Below the pieces are notes generated by a model that was not told the origin of the DNA, did not search any database, and saw only the letters and a program-made list of their open reading frames with translations. A stretch of 64,000 bases of DNA from Bryum argenteum (lineage: Eukaryota > Streptophyta > Bryopsida > Bryales > Bryaceae): NCBI GenBank assembly GCA_037043015.1, contig CM073323.1:22658758-22722757 (forward strand), read 5' to 3'. Position numbers and translations under genes: made by a program. Shown here piece after piece: positions 45,380 through 57,322 of this stretch (the stretch's first letter is position 1; every line of letters starts with the position of its first letter).

Positions 45380-45850
45380 TCTTTCTTACCAAAAATGCAT
45401 TGTGCACTCCAGCCATGAGCGCGTGGCAATCCCGCATTTTTGGCATGTTAGGGAACAACAAGCTGGCCAGCAAGGTGCTTGATGGGCTCTCTGATGATCT
45501 TGACAAAGTATCAAAGACTTCTCTAGCAACGAGACAAAGAGAATGGAGACAAAGAGAATGGAGTTTGTGTCGGGACTCAAACACAAAGTCACCCTGTCCA
45601 CCCGCCACGACCTCAAGGTTGCTCTAATCGTCGACAGTAATCTTGACCGCCACTTTCGATCGAAGTCTAACCTCTCCAAGGTGATGTCAAGAGCAAACAT
45701 CTCCCCATCTGCCTTGAGAAACGTGGTTGGAAACTCGTGCTCGCCAAACAGCAAGCCAATTGGAGTGAAGATGGAAGATCTTTCAGGCACAGAATTTCAA
45801 ACGGACATCAGCGAAGGAGTAATGAGAATCACAACAAGAATCATACCGAT
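45380..45850 (-). pseudogene. Opposite-strand B3-like segment, array copy C
   Basis: Minus-strand frame PERSSIFTPIGLLFGEHEFP, TTFLKADGEMFALDITLERL, DFDRKWRSRLLS is similar to segments at 55.06-55.36 (minus), 56.4-56.65 (plus) and, weakly, 59.88-60.03 kb (plus). FP..FL followed by LDITLE and a basic-Trp pair resembles the first half of a B3 domain, but this is uncertain. An in-frame stop interrupts the sequence upstream (before NSVPERSS). Downstream text ends near the CTCCATTTGTTAGT motif shared by all copies. Confidence 0.35.
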
Positions 45851-46251
45851 CATGGAATGAAATTGGCAAATCAGGCGAAGGGCATGCTTTTAACCTCCGT
45901 GATCATGTGATCATGTCAGTCGTCGCCTTCACGGGAAAGATAAGTAGTGTTCGACATCGGCTCATCGCCAAGTTTGCCAGGACTTTCAAAATCCTCACCT
46001 CAAAGGACTCTTCTTGAGTACTTAGCACACATGGGTGTCATCATCGTGAAACGCAAGAAACAAAATACACACAAGTCAAACAATATGGGAAAATGCAAAT
46101 GAGTTTGTGAAGACCTCTGGTAAGCTCTGTAACATGAAACTCACTTTTTTACACATAATTTTGTAGAGTTGATCTTCGACGAGAATAAGTACCGAGGGAT
46201 CTTCATGATTACTAATAATTCCTCCTCCAAAAATAGAGATATTGATCGCAG

Positions 46252-46325
46252 GAACCAGTAGCATTTTACTTTGCAGGAACTAGCAGCATTTTACTTTGCA
46301 GGAACTAGCAGCATTTTACTTAGCT
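46252..46325. repeat. 29-bp tandem repeat, three copies
   Basis: AGGAACTAGCAGCATTTTAC and TTTGC repeated in tandem. Confidence 0.7.
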
Positions 46326-46329
46326 CAAA

Positions 46330-46995
46330 CTGAAAGCCCCTGATGAAGTGGGGCTAGCAGCTAGAAGGAACGCTAGAGTTCTCACCAGAGGCTTGATCGA
46401 GGCTGCTTAGGGGAAGCTCGCACTCAATCTCAAATTCTCAATCAAGGGTGTGAAGTGTCGTTGCAGACTAGTGCCGGCTCTGGCTTCTATTCTCTTGCGA
46501 GAGAGCGATACTTCGTAGACCAACTCAACCGCCTGCAAGACAAGCGAACAATACAATCGGTGAACCAGCTTATCATACACAAGCATTCAACAATTTCGAA
46601 GAACCAGCTTATCATACACAAGCATCCAACACTTTCGAAGTTTGCATCGCAAGCAAGCAGTAAGTAAGGTGCACTTGGTAATCGATCACCGGGCTGAAAA
46701 ATCTACAACAGATCACCCGATCTCTGGCTGATAAATCTACCACTGACCAGTGCCCGAAGTCTGTGTGAGAGCAACCGAGAGGAAGAGTGCGATCACCCTT
46801 GAGCAAGGTTGCAACTATTCTTACACTTAACTTGGGTGGTCAATTGCTGATTTTCCAGCCAGGTAATCGATAACCAGGTGCACCGCACCCTACTCTTTGT
46901 TGTGGTCTAGCACCTGAGGTAGCCACGCCCCCTTGCATTCTTGCTCAAACTTCATCGCATCTGGCTCGTGAACAGGCATGATCAATAATCTCCTA
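46330..46995. other. Spacer with short repeats
   Basis: AACCAGCTTATCATACACAA occurs twice (46563-46625) and ATCGAT(A/C)ACC words recur. No gene recognised. Confidence 0.4.
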
Positions 46996-48682
46996 ATGGC
47001 TTCTAATGACGCCCCTTTTGTGACATTTGACCACGCGTTTATGTCACATTTCACTATTTGCTGACTTCCCTTCCCTTCCTGAAAATTCACGATGAAATAT
47101 GAAAATCATAATCATGCCATGACATACACTTGATTGAGCTGCATGCCATGACCTAAGGTAAAATCTCAGGTAGGAGGCTCAATACATGTAGGAGACTATA
47201 TCATACATTTTGAAATTATCTTGAGTTAGTTATGAGTACATTTTGAAATTATCTTGAGTTAGTTATGAGTCAGGGAAGTGGAACTCATGGCTGTCCCAAC
47301 CATCAATGAGTTACAATGTACATCATGAGTACATCAAATGAGTTCACGATGTACATCATGAGTACATCAAGACTAGTAGAGTTGGATGCTATAATGTACC
47401 TCCAGCTTGCTTGAGCAGTTCTTGATGTTGTGTTGTTTTCTTACTTCATATTTGAGTGATCTTGCGTGAGAGCAGTTCTTGATGTTCTTGATGTTGTGTT
47501 GTTTTCTTACTTCATATTTGAGTGATAGTAAAATCATATAAAAGCATTGGTTCAATATTTTACCTAAATTGGCAACATGGATGTTTGGCAACATGGATGT
47601 TATTTGGGTACAGTAGACGGAGTACCTAAGTGTATTGTGAGTCGTTTATCGTTGAAGGATGTGGGGCCAATGTGTGCATAGGCACTACGGGAGAGAGACT
47701 GGTTCAGTGGTGTTGCTTTGGTTGGAAGGAGGTTGAACTAAGCTTCTCTAGGTCTGAGTTCGAATCTCTGGATCCACTGCTGGCTCGATTCTATTTTGCA
47801 ATAGGCTGTAAGTAGGAGAGATCCAGAGATTCGAACTCAGACCTAGAGAAGCTTAGTTCAACCTCCTTCCAACCAAAGCAACACCACTGAACCAGTCTCT
47901 CTCCCGTAGTGCCTATGCACACATTGGCTCCACATCCTTCAACGATAAACGACTCACAATACACTTAGGTACTCCGTCTACCGTACCCAAATAACATCCA
48001 TGTTGCCAAACATCCATGTTGCCAATTTAGGTAAAATATTGAACCAATGCTTTTATATGATTTTACTATCACTCAAATATGAAGTAAGAAAACAACACAA
48101 CATCAAGAACATCAAGAACATCAAGAACTGCTCTCACGCAAGATCACTCAAATATGAAGTAAGAAAACAACACAACATCAAGAACATCAAGAACATCAAG
48201 AACTGCTCTCACGCAAGATCACTCAAATATGAAGTAAGAAAACAACACAACATCAAGAACTGCTCAAGCAAGCTGGAGGTACATTATAGCATCCAACTCT
48301 ACTAGTCTTGATGTACTCATGATGTACATCGTGAACTCATTTGATGTACTCATGATGTACATTGTAACTCATTGATGGTTGGGACAGCCATGAGTTCCAC
48401 TTCCCTGACTCATAACTAACTCAAGATAATTTCAAAATGTACTCATAACTAACTCAAGATAATTTCAAAATGTATGATATAGTCTCCTACATGTATTGAG
48501 CCTCCTACCTGAGATTTTACCTTAGGTCATGGCATGCAGCTCAATCAAGTGTATGTCATGGCATGATTATGATTTTCATATTTCATCGTGAATTTTCAGG
48601 AAGGGAAGGGAAGTCAGCAAATAGTGAAATGTGACATAAACGCGTGGTCAAATGTCACAAAAGGGGCGTCATTAGAAGCCAT
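46996..48682. repeat. Giant inverted repeat, arms 779 and 863 bp, spacer 45 bp
   Basis: 46996-47774 and 47820-48682 are nearly identical inverted copies; the inner ends are CTCTGGATC and GATCCAGAG. The right arm is longer because a 75-bp unit (CTCAAATATGAAGTAAGAAA) occurs three times (48070-48250) against two in the left arm. All frames inside appear as mirror pairs. Transcribed from either side it would give a nearly perfect hairpin. Confidence 0.9.
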
Positions 48683-48689
48683 GATTGAT

Positions 48690-48900
48690 AATTCCGTATG
48701 TCTCCATTTGCTAGTTGCTGAAACATACTGGTTTGTGTGTTGGCACACTAGGCGGTTCCTGGATGGTTCTGGGCACGGAATCGCAGAATCGCAAGGTTAC
48801 GAACTCCACGAACTCCAACGCCAGGGTTTGAACATGGACATCAACGTGGTGGAGGCGAAGCTTGATTTTGTCTGCGGAAAGGTTAAAGTGGTGTGAAGTT
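48690..48900 (+). pseudogene. B3-like exon fragment
   Basis: LQRQGLNMDINVVEAKLDFV, CGKVKVV then a stop, followed by FRLE; matches 56.99-57.14 kb and more weakly the B3-like exons at 22.0, 43.2 and 52.2 kb. The text before it (CCATTTGCTAGTTGCTGAAA) is the motif common to the ends of the array's inverted segments. Confidence 0.35.
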
Positions 48901-49739
48901 TTCGTCTGGAATTAAAATGAGATGCTTTTATGGTTGCCACTCAACTTCAAGTTAGCGGCTATTTCCAGTTTTGTTCTAATGGAACCACCGCGGTTTAAAG
49001 TTGCTTCTGAGCTCGTGAGTACCGACTGAGTTGTGGCGCCATCTAGAAGATGAGTTTGCAAGATTAAGAGTTGACTGAGAGTTAGAGTTGATGTAAATAG
49101 TAGTTACTACCCCTATGTGGTACATTAAGGACTGAGTGGATAGACGCATACACATTAACGTCCGTTTTTTGAAATACTTTTCAGTCGTCCGTTTTGTGAA
49201 ATACTTTTCAGTTTTAATTTGTTGACGTTGATGCGAATGAAAAGGATGTTGCGACGGTTTGTTTGAGAGTCTGGATCTTGAACTTTGGAAGAAATCTGGG
49301 ATTGCTTTAGTTTGAGTTTGAAGCTGTAGTTTGAAGTTGTGGTCGGCATGAAGTTATTGTTACTGGCAGTGCGTCTCAGCCACAACATGTTTATGTAAGC
49401 CTCAGATATCTCTAAACATTGCTTTCATAGAGAATACCAGAGAAACAAGATTCCATTAACTAGGCCGGTTATATTTATCAATACTTCGAGATGTGCTAAT
49501 CATGGGACGTATCCTCTTCTTTCTTGGCGTATGAATGGCCATGTAGAACGAGTATCCTTTCTTTTAACCCAAAGTTTGATTCCGAAAGTTCGTGTGACTA
49601 GAGTGAATGGTGCTTGCAAATAGTAGAATAGAGTCTTTGTGATGAGAATATACTTAACGCTCCCTAGCCTGCCTGCCATGTAACTTAAGACTTATCTCTC
49701 GCCTCATTAATATGTACACTCATGTGACTTCAAGTGCTC
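48901..49739. other. Spacer, diverged array text then nothing recognised
   Basis: 48900-49140 still resembles array sequence following the B3-like exon (TACATTAAGGACTGAGTGGA). The rest shows a local duplication CGTCCGTTTT(T/G)TGAAATACTT (49160-49215). Confidence 0.4.
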
Positions 49740-50760
49740 ATAGTAATGAAAAGTCGAATTCCACATTTAATATCTGGGCTTGAAAATTAGAATTTGCATG
49801 AAAAAAGATTCTTGATGTGGAATTAACTTTGCAAATTCTCATAGACAGACCTTGTAGAATAGGAAAAATTAATCTTTAGGGAAAATTATCTATTTCAACT
49901 CTTTCATCTAAACTTAAGCCTAAAATAGCAAAAATCTAATAGGATATACTCGACTTAGATAGATTCCACGCTTTATTATAGATTCTGTTATCTCATATAA
50001 AAATGAGATTTTGGGCATAGGTAAATCTTACCATTAGTGCACCTAGGGACTTGTAGGTATTCCACTTTATGTAAATAGGGATTTCATCAATTAGTGAGTG
50101 TCCATACCTTCAATCCCTAATCTTCCTTATTGTTTTTGGGAGCTTGAAACCTCAGCATTGTGAATTCCTACTTCTATGCACTTGTAAGAGTGTTGATCAA
50201 AAAATTCCCTTCTTTTGAACTTCCAATCATTATATCTTGTTAGACTATCTTCCGTTAGACTATCTTTAAGACCTTTGGAGTTTTATCATTTTGAGAAATC
50301 ATAACATCCAAAGTTTGTCTCCCAAGTTTTTTTTGGTGATTTTGAAGATTGTTTTTGAAGTTTTCGGAGGTTGCCCTTGTGAAATTGATAAATTTTTTGA
50401 TCTGAGCTACTTTGGGATTGGAGTTGTAATTTAGTAATAAACATATATTTAAAAAATAAAAGAATTCCAAAAGAATCACTTTTTTAAGTTGCCCCATCTC
50501 GGCTCAAAACCCAAGGATTGTCTTAGAAGACTCAAAAATGGGAATTTTACTTTGCAAATTTACTACACAAACTTTGGCGTATAAGGAAGGAGCACCAAGG
50601 AGCATCGAGCAAAAATCTTAGGCAAAATGTCACATTTGATCCCTTCATCTTGGTTGCCCAAAATTGCAAAAACCCATATGGGCCTTCAAAGAAGGTTAGG
50701 GATTAAGTATATTATCTCGGGTGAACATGAAAATATGGGCATGAATTTGAGGCTGAAAAA
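49740..50760. repeat. 1-kb direct duplicate of 57.32-58.34 kb
   Basis: Starts GTAATGAAAAGTCGAATTCC and runs to ATGAAAATATGGGCATGA in both copies. Copy 2 has an extra TTTAGGGGTTAATTG segment and a second AGGCAAAA.TATCACATTTG stretch. The end contains the TTAA-family subterminal text (AAAATCTTAGGCAAAA). Confidence 0.75.
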
Positions 50761-51229
50761 CGTTGCTCAAGCAAGTACCACTACTTCACTTGAACAATGT
50801 TTGGAAAACATTGGCAAACCCCTCTTGAATTCTTGAGGTTGAGAATCCTACTTGAATCACAATATCTGGTTTTCCATAAGGAACTCCGCGTCCTGGACTT
50901 GATTCCACATTTATATCATGAGTTGCTTGCTTTCACAGCACATGGAATCCAATTGTTCTTCTAATCACAACTGCTTGTCCAATCTGCTTATTCGGTTACA
51001 CTATCTGTAATCAGCAGTTCAGCACAGCCTTACTCCATGTGCAAAACTTGTAAAAGAGGCTTAAAATTTTCAGCCTCAAAAAAGTTAGCGTCAAATTGTG
51101 AAGGAAACTGATAATTGTTTACACGATGACCATGATAATCCCAAACACTTTAGAAGCAGTCCAGTGTTGGATATCTTACAAGTATACTTCTATGCTTATC
51201 TTCATTCAGCTTCAAGGTCAATACCGGAA
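50761..51229. other. Spacer, nothing recognised
   Basis: No supported feature apart from a GTTGCTCAAGCAAG motif of the CACTA-type family at 50762. Confidence 0.4.
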
Positions 51230-52179
51230 GAAGGTTCACAAGGAAATGCTCAAACTCAATACTAAAGCTCGTTATTGTTCATGATAGCAGATGTTTGGAA
51301 TTGTGCTCACCGATCCATGGCTACTTCAATCATGATTTGCAAATACGAACCTCTTCATGGAAAATCTCTACTAGAAAAGAGGGGTTTGCAACATTACAAA
51401 AGTTGCTTAAAACAGTCTAGCGACTTTTCGGAACTTGTTTGAGCAACGTTCTCAAGAATTCAAAAAGATTATAAGTTACATTTCTTGGTGATGCCATAAC
51501 ATAACGTTGCTTATTTACTTGAGAATGTTGAAGTTCAAATCGATACTTAAAGAAGACAGAGGAGCTTATTGAGAACGTTGCTCAAAGTTCAAATCGATAC
51601 TTAAAGAGGACAGACGAGCTTAGTAAGTTCACATGGATAGGGGATATTTTAAGTTTACCCGATGACTACTTCGTGTTTGAGGTTTTTTAATTACTTATCA
51701 TGATGGCTGAAGTCCAATCGATCGAAGGAGGACAATAACCGGCTCATTTGGGCAGCTCTTCAATATCGGAGGAGATGGCTCTGCTGGTCAATGCGGCGTG
51801 CTTAATAAGCCTCAGGGTCTGTAGGAGCCGGCACCGGCACCCGAGGCTATGTACATTTCCTGCAACCCAGCGGGCTTCCCAAACTCAGTATGCTTTCAGC
51901 CATCTCGTAAGAACCGTTTGTGTGTGATTTGATTCTTGCATCCCGCAATGGCGCTTCCCAGGTGTCGTTCTCCTTCGAACACCACTGTCCTTCTTGTCAG
52001 GGTCACGAACTCCATGTTTATGGAGTTTGGCATCAAGCCTTTCAACGATACTTTCATTCATCTGTGATTCTCATTGCTGAATTCACTCCTTCACTGCTGA
52101 TGTTCGTGTATCTGCTGTGTGCGTGACAAACTTCCATCTTCGATCAGTACAACCTTGATTGCTGTTTGCCGGATCTCCA

Positions 52180-52395
52180 GGGTCCGAACCTGAACACCAT
52201 GGCGGCGGAGGCGAAGCTGGGTTTGCATGTGCGAAGAGGCTCAGATGGTCCTCAGCATTCGTCTAGGATCTAGATGGGACTCTTTCGTCGTTGCCAATTA
52301 TCTGCGAGTTGGCGTCTTACTACTTCCAGTTTGTTCTGGTACCGGTGGAACCATCGCTCTTCAAAGTGCATTGTGCTTCTAGGCTCGTGATACCG
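52180..52395 (+). pseudogene. Possibly B3-like exon, array copy D, 1-base insertion
   Basis: CACCATGGCGGCGGAGGCG begins the shared exon; an extra G at about 52225 (GGGTTTGCATG against GGGTTTCATG) shifts the frame, and TAC repeats near 52320 shift it again. The Trp lost in copy B is present here (CTAGATGGGACTC). Confidence 0.4.
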
Positions 52396-54027
52396 GTTTG
52401 CGGCACATTACAAGATAAATTTGCAAGGTTCAGAGCTGGAAGCTCCAGTTAATGTAGATAGTAGTTACTCCTCAAAGCCCTGTAGTGAAGGCTGAGTGGA
52501 CAGATGCACTGACATATGAACATCGGTTTCGTGGAAGACTTTGTGATTTTCTGGACGATTATTCTGAGTGATGGACTCTGAGGGAAGTTGCTGCAGGTCG
52601 TCTTAGAATTCACATTTACTCGTTTTGAAAATTAGGGTACGGTGAACGGTAAGTGCTTGTATTGTTCATCTGATTACCGTCACTGGCGCCGTGTTGGAAA
52701 TCCCTTTGAGTTCCTTGCAGTGCAGCAATCAATTGTCGACTTGCTCAAATCAGCTATTGCAGTTTAAGAGAGTAAATTAGTACATTAATTAGACCCTTCA
52801 AAGCTAAGCAGGTCTGTATGCAATACTTCAATCTGGATGTGGTACTTTTAAGACGTGTTCTCTTTTCTTCTTGGGGTAATCATGGTCATGAAGAACGAGT
52901 ATCACTTTGAGGCCTTATTACTTAGTAACTAATTCTGAAAGTTGTGTAACTGGAATAAGTGATGCTCGCAAATAGTCCGAGAGAGGTACTGAGCAGGTTC
53001 AAGCACTCGTCTTCAGAAGCACATATACAACTACGTAATGTGAGACTTATTTCGCCTCATTATCTCCACTAATATCACTTCGCGTGCTCAAAGAAATGGA
53101 GACTGAGTAATTTCATAACTCAAAACTCGATATCTTATCGTGGCAAAACCTTGATCGAGGTTCTCTCAATACAAAATCTCCATTAACCTGGTTGTATTTA
53201 TTTTCACTAGTACATCTGTTACTCAATTCTGAGAGCTGCTATACCCAGTAGTGTAGATCTGCCACTTATGATCAAAAAGAGACGGTCAGTAATCCCTGGA
53301 TTGCCTTTCTGCTTCTCAACGTAGTGCCCGTCTCATATCACCAAGTTCTCTCTTTCGAAGGTCAGAAGTGATCTCTGTCTGAGGCAGTCCTTGCCGCAAT
53401 ACACACAAAGTCAAACAAATAGTTATTGATCTCAAAAGTTCTGTTCTAGTAGAACGGTTGATCTTCTCAGATGATTTCGTTCGATGCCAAGTGTATGTGG
53501 AATTTGTTTCGGAAAAGGAAATAATTTAGAATGTTAGAGGAGTTCATCTTCCAGAATTTCAGTCAAAAGTACTCTGAACGTTGGCAATGGCTGTCTACAT
53601 TCCCCAGAATATCTACAGGTTGCAGTTACAGGAAGACGGAAGGCACTTTTTATTTCCATAAATATGGCTCTTCTGAGAAATCTGCTATATCTGACTTCGC
53701 TACTTCCATACACAAGAACTGCAATGCGCTAAACAAGATTGTTACTGTAGACGCTGATACCCAGGCATGAAATGAAGCATGAACACTTGCAGTTCCTCTC
53801 CTGAGAAGCCAGTATTACCCATTCTCCAACTCACTGCACAGTCATTGCACGTTCTTTTGGCGCAAACTGTGCTCTACAGCAACAACTTTCCATTGAACTC
53901 CCCTGTAGTAAACACGTACGCTCCGAACTCTCATCTCCTAACCTAAGTACGTAACCGCTGGTTCAAAACTGTAAGTAAAATCGAAGACGAAAATGGGTTA
54001 TTGACGATGTACGATCTGACTGTGTAG

Positions 54028-54470
54028 GTACTTCGATTTACGAACTAGAAGACTCTTTGTCCCAAACAGAATGCTGTACTACATCCTCTGGGAGTGGTCA
54101 AAGCGGAAAATGCTTGCCACGGACATCAGCGACGTGGAAGAGGCAATCGAAGCGTTTCAAGCTGCAGCTCGTAAGTGTGAGAACAAGTCTCTGGCTCGTG
54201 ATTGTGACCTGGCGGTGTCGCAGAGTTTTGCGGTGTTGGAGAAGCTGAAACAATCGCTAAGAGAACAGGAAGCCCAGGCAGGTTGCGTTTCATTGCCGTC
54301 CTTGTTTCAGAAACGCTCGTTTGGATGTGCTATAGTTGTTGAGATCAATCCAAATGCAGCGCGCGTTTGAGCTTGATTCGGAGCGGGAGCTTCGACCGGT
54401 AGTTGTCGAAACTGGGAGTGTGTCGAATGGATGAATGCAAGCGATCAGCGGATGCTTGTTAAGTAGCAGG
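54028..54470 (+). pseudogene. Conserved exon of unknown function, array copy D, frameshifted
   Basis: Follows the same short intron. Opens YFDLRTRRLFVPN and matches the other copies through SLREQEAQ, where a 4-base duplication (CCCAGGCAGGTTGCG, near 54277) shifts the frame; further small indels follow (GTGTCGAATGGATGAATG). Confidence 0.55.
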
Positions 54471-55061
54471 GGCAATATCGTCAATGATCTCCAGAGTTCC
54501 AATGCGTTCACGTTGAAAAAAAAGTTGTGGTTCTGATGTGTACTATGATTTTAAGCATCTCCCTGTAGTAAGTTAAATGACAGTTGGCAGGTTTTTTGAA
54601 ACTAATAAGAGTCACATGGGAATGCAAGTTAATTAGATGAGGTATCCTTTTTTTAGGATAAAAAGAGAAAGTAGTAATCTTTATTTCTATTTATAAATAT
54701 AAAATTTGAGGTACAAAAGTTAGAAATAATAAACAGGTCTTATTTCTATCAATGCACTAATCTTGCACAAAATTACATTTTGCAAGAGCTGGAGTGGAGT
54801 TGGTACCCTTTCAGAACCATCCAATAACGGCCTTGAGTGCCAACACACAAACCATTAAGTTTCAGCAACAAGCAAATGGAGACATACAAATGGAGACATA
54901 TGGAGATTATTAAACATGGCTTCGTCCTCACCAAAAAGGGGTTCTGCACTCGGGCCATGGGCGTGTGGCGATCCCGCATTTTTGGCATAGTAGGGAACAA
55001 GGTATCGAGACTTCTCTAGCAACGAGACAAAGTGTATGGAGAGGAAGAGAAGCGAAGGCCG

Positions 55062-55365
55062 TCAACTCAAACAAACAAACGCTGATATCCACCTCATAGT
55101 CACCCCGTCCACCCGCCCCGACCTCACGATTGTTGTAATCGCCGACAGTAATCTTGACCGCCACTCTCGGTTGACGTTGAGCCTCTCCAACGTGATGTCA
55201 AGAGCAGACATCTCCTCATCCACCTCGAGAAACGTGGCTGGAAACTCTTGTTCGTCAAACACCAAGCCAATTGGAGTGAGATGGAAGATCTTTCACGCAC
55301 AAAATTTCGAACACACATCATCACCAGCGAAGGAGCAAGAAGAATGACAACGATCATGGAATGAA
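55062..55365 (-). pseudogene. Opposite-strand B3-like segment, array copy D
   Basis: Frame QEFPATFLEVDEEMSALDIT, LERLNVNREWRSRLLS on the minus strand, with the upstream part (MIVVILLAPSLVMMCVRNFV) in another frame. It corresponds to 45.4-45.85 kb. Frameshifted, so not functional as read. Confidence 0.35.
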
Positions 55366-56399
55366 ATTGGCGAATCAGACGAAGGGCCTGTTTCTAACCT
55401 CCGTTATCATATAAGTCGTCGCCTTCACGGGATGCTCATTAGTAGGGTTCTACAAGACCTCCAACCTTCAACCATGAATATTCTATCCTTCGAGGATTGT
55501 AAAACAACAATGCAAGCAAAAAGCTTACCCCACAGAAGCAGATTACTCCTTTGTGAGCCAACTTACGACTTTTGTGTTGCATATTGTATTTCAGAGTGAG
55601 TTTGTCCATGCAAGGGCGAGAGAGGGGGGCAGAACAGGTAGGAGGTGCAAAGCGATCAGTTTGTCATTTAATTACTTGTAGGTGATGAAGTCTTCTACTG
55701 TCTGCTACTGACTACCTTCGTTCTTAAGCAATGGCGATGATAGTCTCAAGCTCGTAAGTCTCAAGCGCGTACGACACTTCTCCTCAGCGATTCACGTGGG
55801 CTAGTAATGTGCTCCAAATACGTGTGCATGTGTTGAGTAATCTTGTGCATGTGTTGAGTAATCTTTTGCTGTAGTTCCCAAGTTCAGGCATACATCAACG
55901 TGAAAAGATTAAGAAATTACAGCAAAAGAAAGATTAAGAAACACATGCACACGTATTTGGAGCACGTTACCAGCCCACGTGAATCCGTGAGGAGAAGTGT
56001 CGTACGAGCTTGAGACTTATCGCCATTGCTTAACAGTAATCAACGACGAATGAAGGCTTCATTACGTCCACGTAATTAATGACAAACTGATCACTTTGCA
56101 CCTCCTACCTGTTCTGCCCCCGTCTCTCCCCCTTGCATGGACAAACTCACTTTGGAATTGCAACACAAAAGCCGTAAGTTGACTCACGGAGGAATAATTT
56201 GCTTCTGTAGGGTAAGCTTTATGCTTGCATTGTTGTTTTACGAAGGAGAGGATATTCAAGGATTGGATATTCGGGGTTAAGAGTTAGAGGTCTGGTAGAA
56301 CCCTACTGATGAGCATCCCGTGAAGGCGACGACTGACATGATCACGGAGGTTAGAAGCACGCCCTTCGTCTGATTCACCAATTTCATTCCATGATCGCT

Positions 56400-56880
56400 A
56401 TGATTTTTCTTGTGATTTATATTGCTCCTTCACTAGTGATGATGTGTGTTCCGAAATTTGCGTGTGAAAGATCTTCCATCTCACTCCAATTGGCTTAATG
56501 TTTGGTGAACAGGAGTTTCTCCTGAGGCACATGAGGAGAAGTTTGCTCTTGACATCACGTTGGAGAGGCTAGACTTCAATGGCGGTCAAGATTACTGTCG
56601 ACGATTACAGCAATCGTGAGGTCGGGGCTGGTGGACAGGGTGACTATGAGGTGGATATTGGTGTTTGTTTGAGTCGACGGCCTTTGCTTCTCTTCCTCTC
56701 CATACACTTTGTCTCGTTGCTAGAGAAGTCTCGATACCTTGTCCAGATCATGAGAGAGCCCATCAAACAGGTAGATGGCCATCTTGTTGTTCCCTACCAT
56801 GCCAAAAATGCCAGATTGCTACACGCCCATGGCCCTGAACACGCCCATGGCCCTGAGTGCAGAACGCCTTTTTGGTAAGG
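56400..56880 (+). pseudogene. B3-like segment in right arm
   Basis: Mirror copy of the previous segment. CACGTTGGAGAGGCTAGAC is recognisable, but the EFP region reads GGAGTTTCTCCTGAGGCAC with indels, and an in-frame stop follows the SLQLA stretch. The open frame from 56579 is a shifted reading. Confidence 0.3.
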
Positions 56881-56989
56881 AAGAAGCCATGTTTAATAAT
56901 CTCCATAATTATGTCTCCATTTGCTAGTTGTTGAAACTTAATGGTTTGTGTGTTGGCAAACAAGGCGGTTCTTGGATGCTTCTGGGCAT

Positions 56990-57145
56990 GGAATCGCAGA
57001 ATCGCAAGGTGCCGAACTCCAGCGCCAGGGTTTGAACATGGACATCAAGGTGGTGGAGGCGAAGTTGGATTTCGTATCCGAAAAGGCTAAAGTAGTGTGA
57101 AGTTTTCGTCTGGAATTAAAATGAGATGCTTTTGTGGTTGCCAAT
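56990..57145 (+). pseudogene. B3-like exon fragment, second copy
   Basis: TTTGAACATGGACATCAAGG and GTGGTGGAGGCGAAGTTGGA match 48.83 kb closely; reads NMDIKVVEAKLDFVSEKAKV then a stop, followed by FRLE. Confidence 0.35.
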
Positions 57146-57322
57146 CAACTCTCTGCGGAAGCAACTTTTACACCTATCTGCGCACGTAAACATGTGATAA
57201 GGTAATGCACAGGGAATTCAATTCTGGAGACGCACTGCGAGTAATGATTAGCACATATGGAAGTATTGATAAATGAAACCGGCCTAGTTAAGGAATCTTG
57301 TTTCTCTGCTTTTCTCTGTGGA

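Larger units (their letters stand above)
38100..46400 (+). repeat. Tandem-array unit C, interrupted by a solo LTR and a foldback MITE
   Basis: Begins with AAACTCAATTATACTAAAGC, matching unit D at 51250, and keeps the same block order as B and D through the conserved exon at 44519 and the opposite-strand segment at 45.4-45.85 kb. A 67-bp piece containing CCGATCCATGG...TTTGCAAATAC is duplicated at 38220-38300. Without insertions its spacing to D (9.5 kb between conserved exons) is close to that from A to B (9.0 kb). Confidence 0.7.
51230..54500 (+). repeat. Tandem-array unit D
   Basis: Same block order as C with no LTR or foldback MITE: AACTCAATACTAAAGC, CACTA-type MITE (51366 on), GAGCCGGCACCGGCACC (51825), B3-like exon (52185), GAGACGGTCAGTAATCC (53280), GTAAACACGTACGCTCCGAA (53909) and the conserved exon. 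It serves as the empty-site reference for insertions in B and C. Confidence 0.75.
54820..56970. repeat. Giant inverted repeat, arms about 1.05 kb, spacer 44 bp
   Basis: Left arm about 54820-55873 and right arm 55918-56970 meet at CTTTTGCTGTA and TACAGCAAAAG. Both arms carry the B3-like segment (55.06-55.36 minus, 56.4-56.65 plus) and the CCATGGCC...GCACTCGG text. They differ by small indels and substitutions, more than the 47-kb repeat, so it is older. In the left arm CATGTGTTGAGTAATCTT is duplicated beside the centre. Confidence 0.85.

Noticed and set aside
45386..45790. 134-codon intact protein
   Set aside because: After the first half the frame departs from the paralogous copies and upstream sequence is interrupted by a stop; treated as a pseudogene.
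47373..48305. Mirror ORFs beginning MLPNIHVANLGK as a gene pair
   Set aside because: They are the same AT-rich repeat read in both arms of the palindrome and contain a tandem repeat; no coding evidence.
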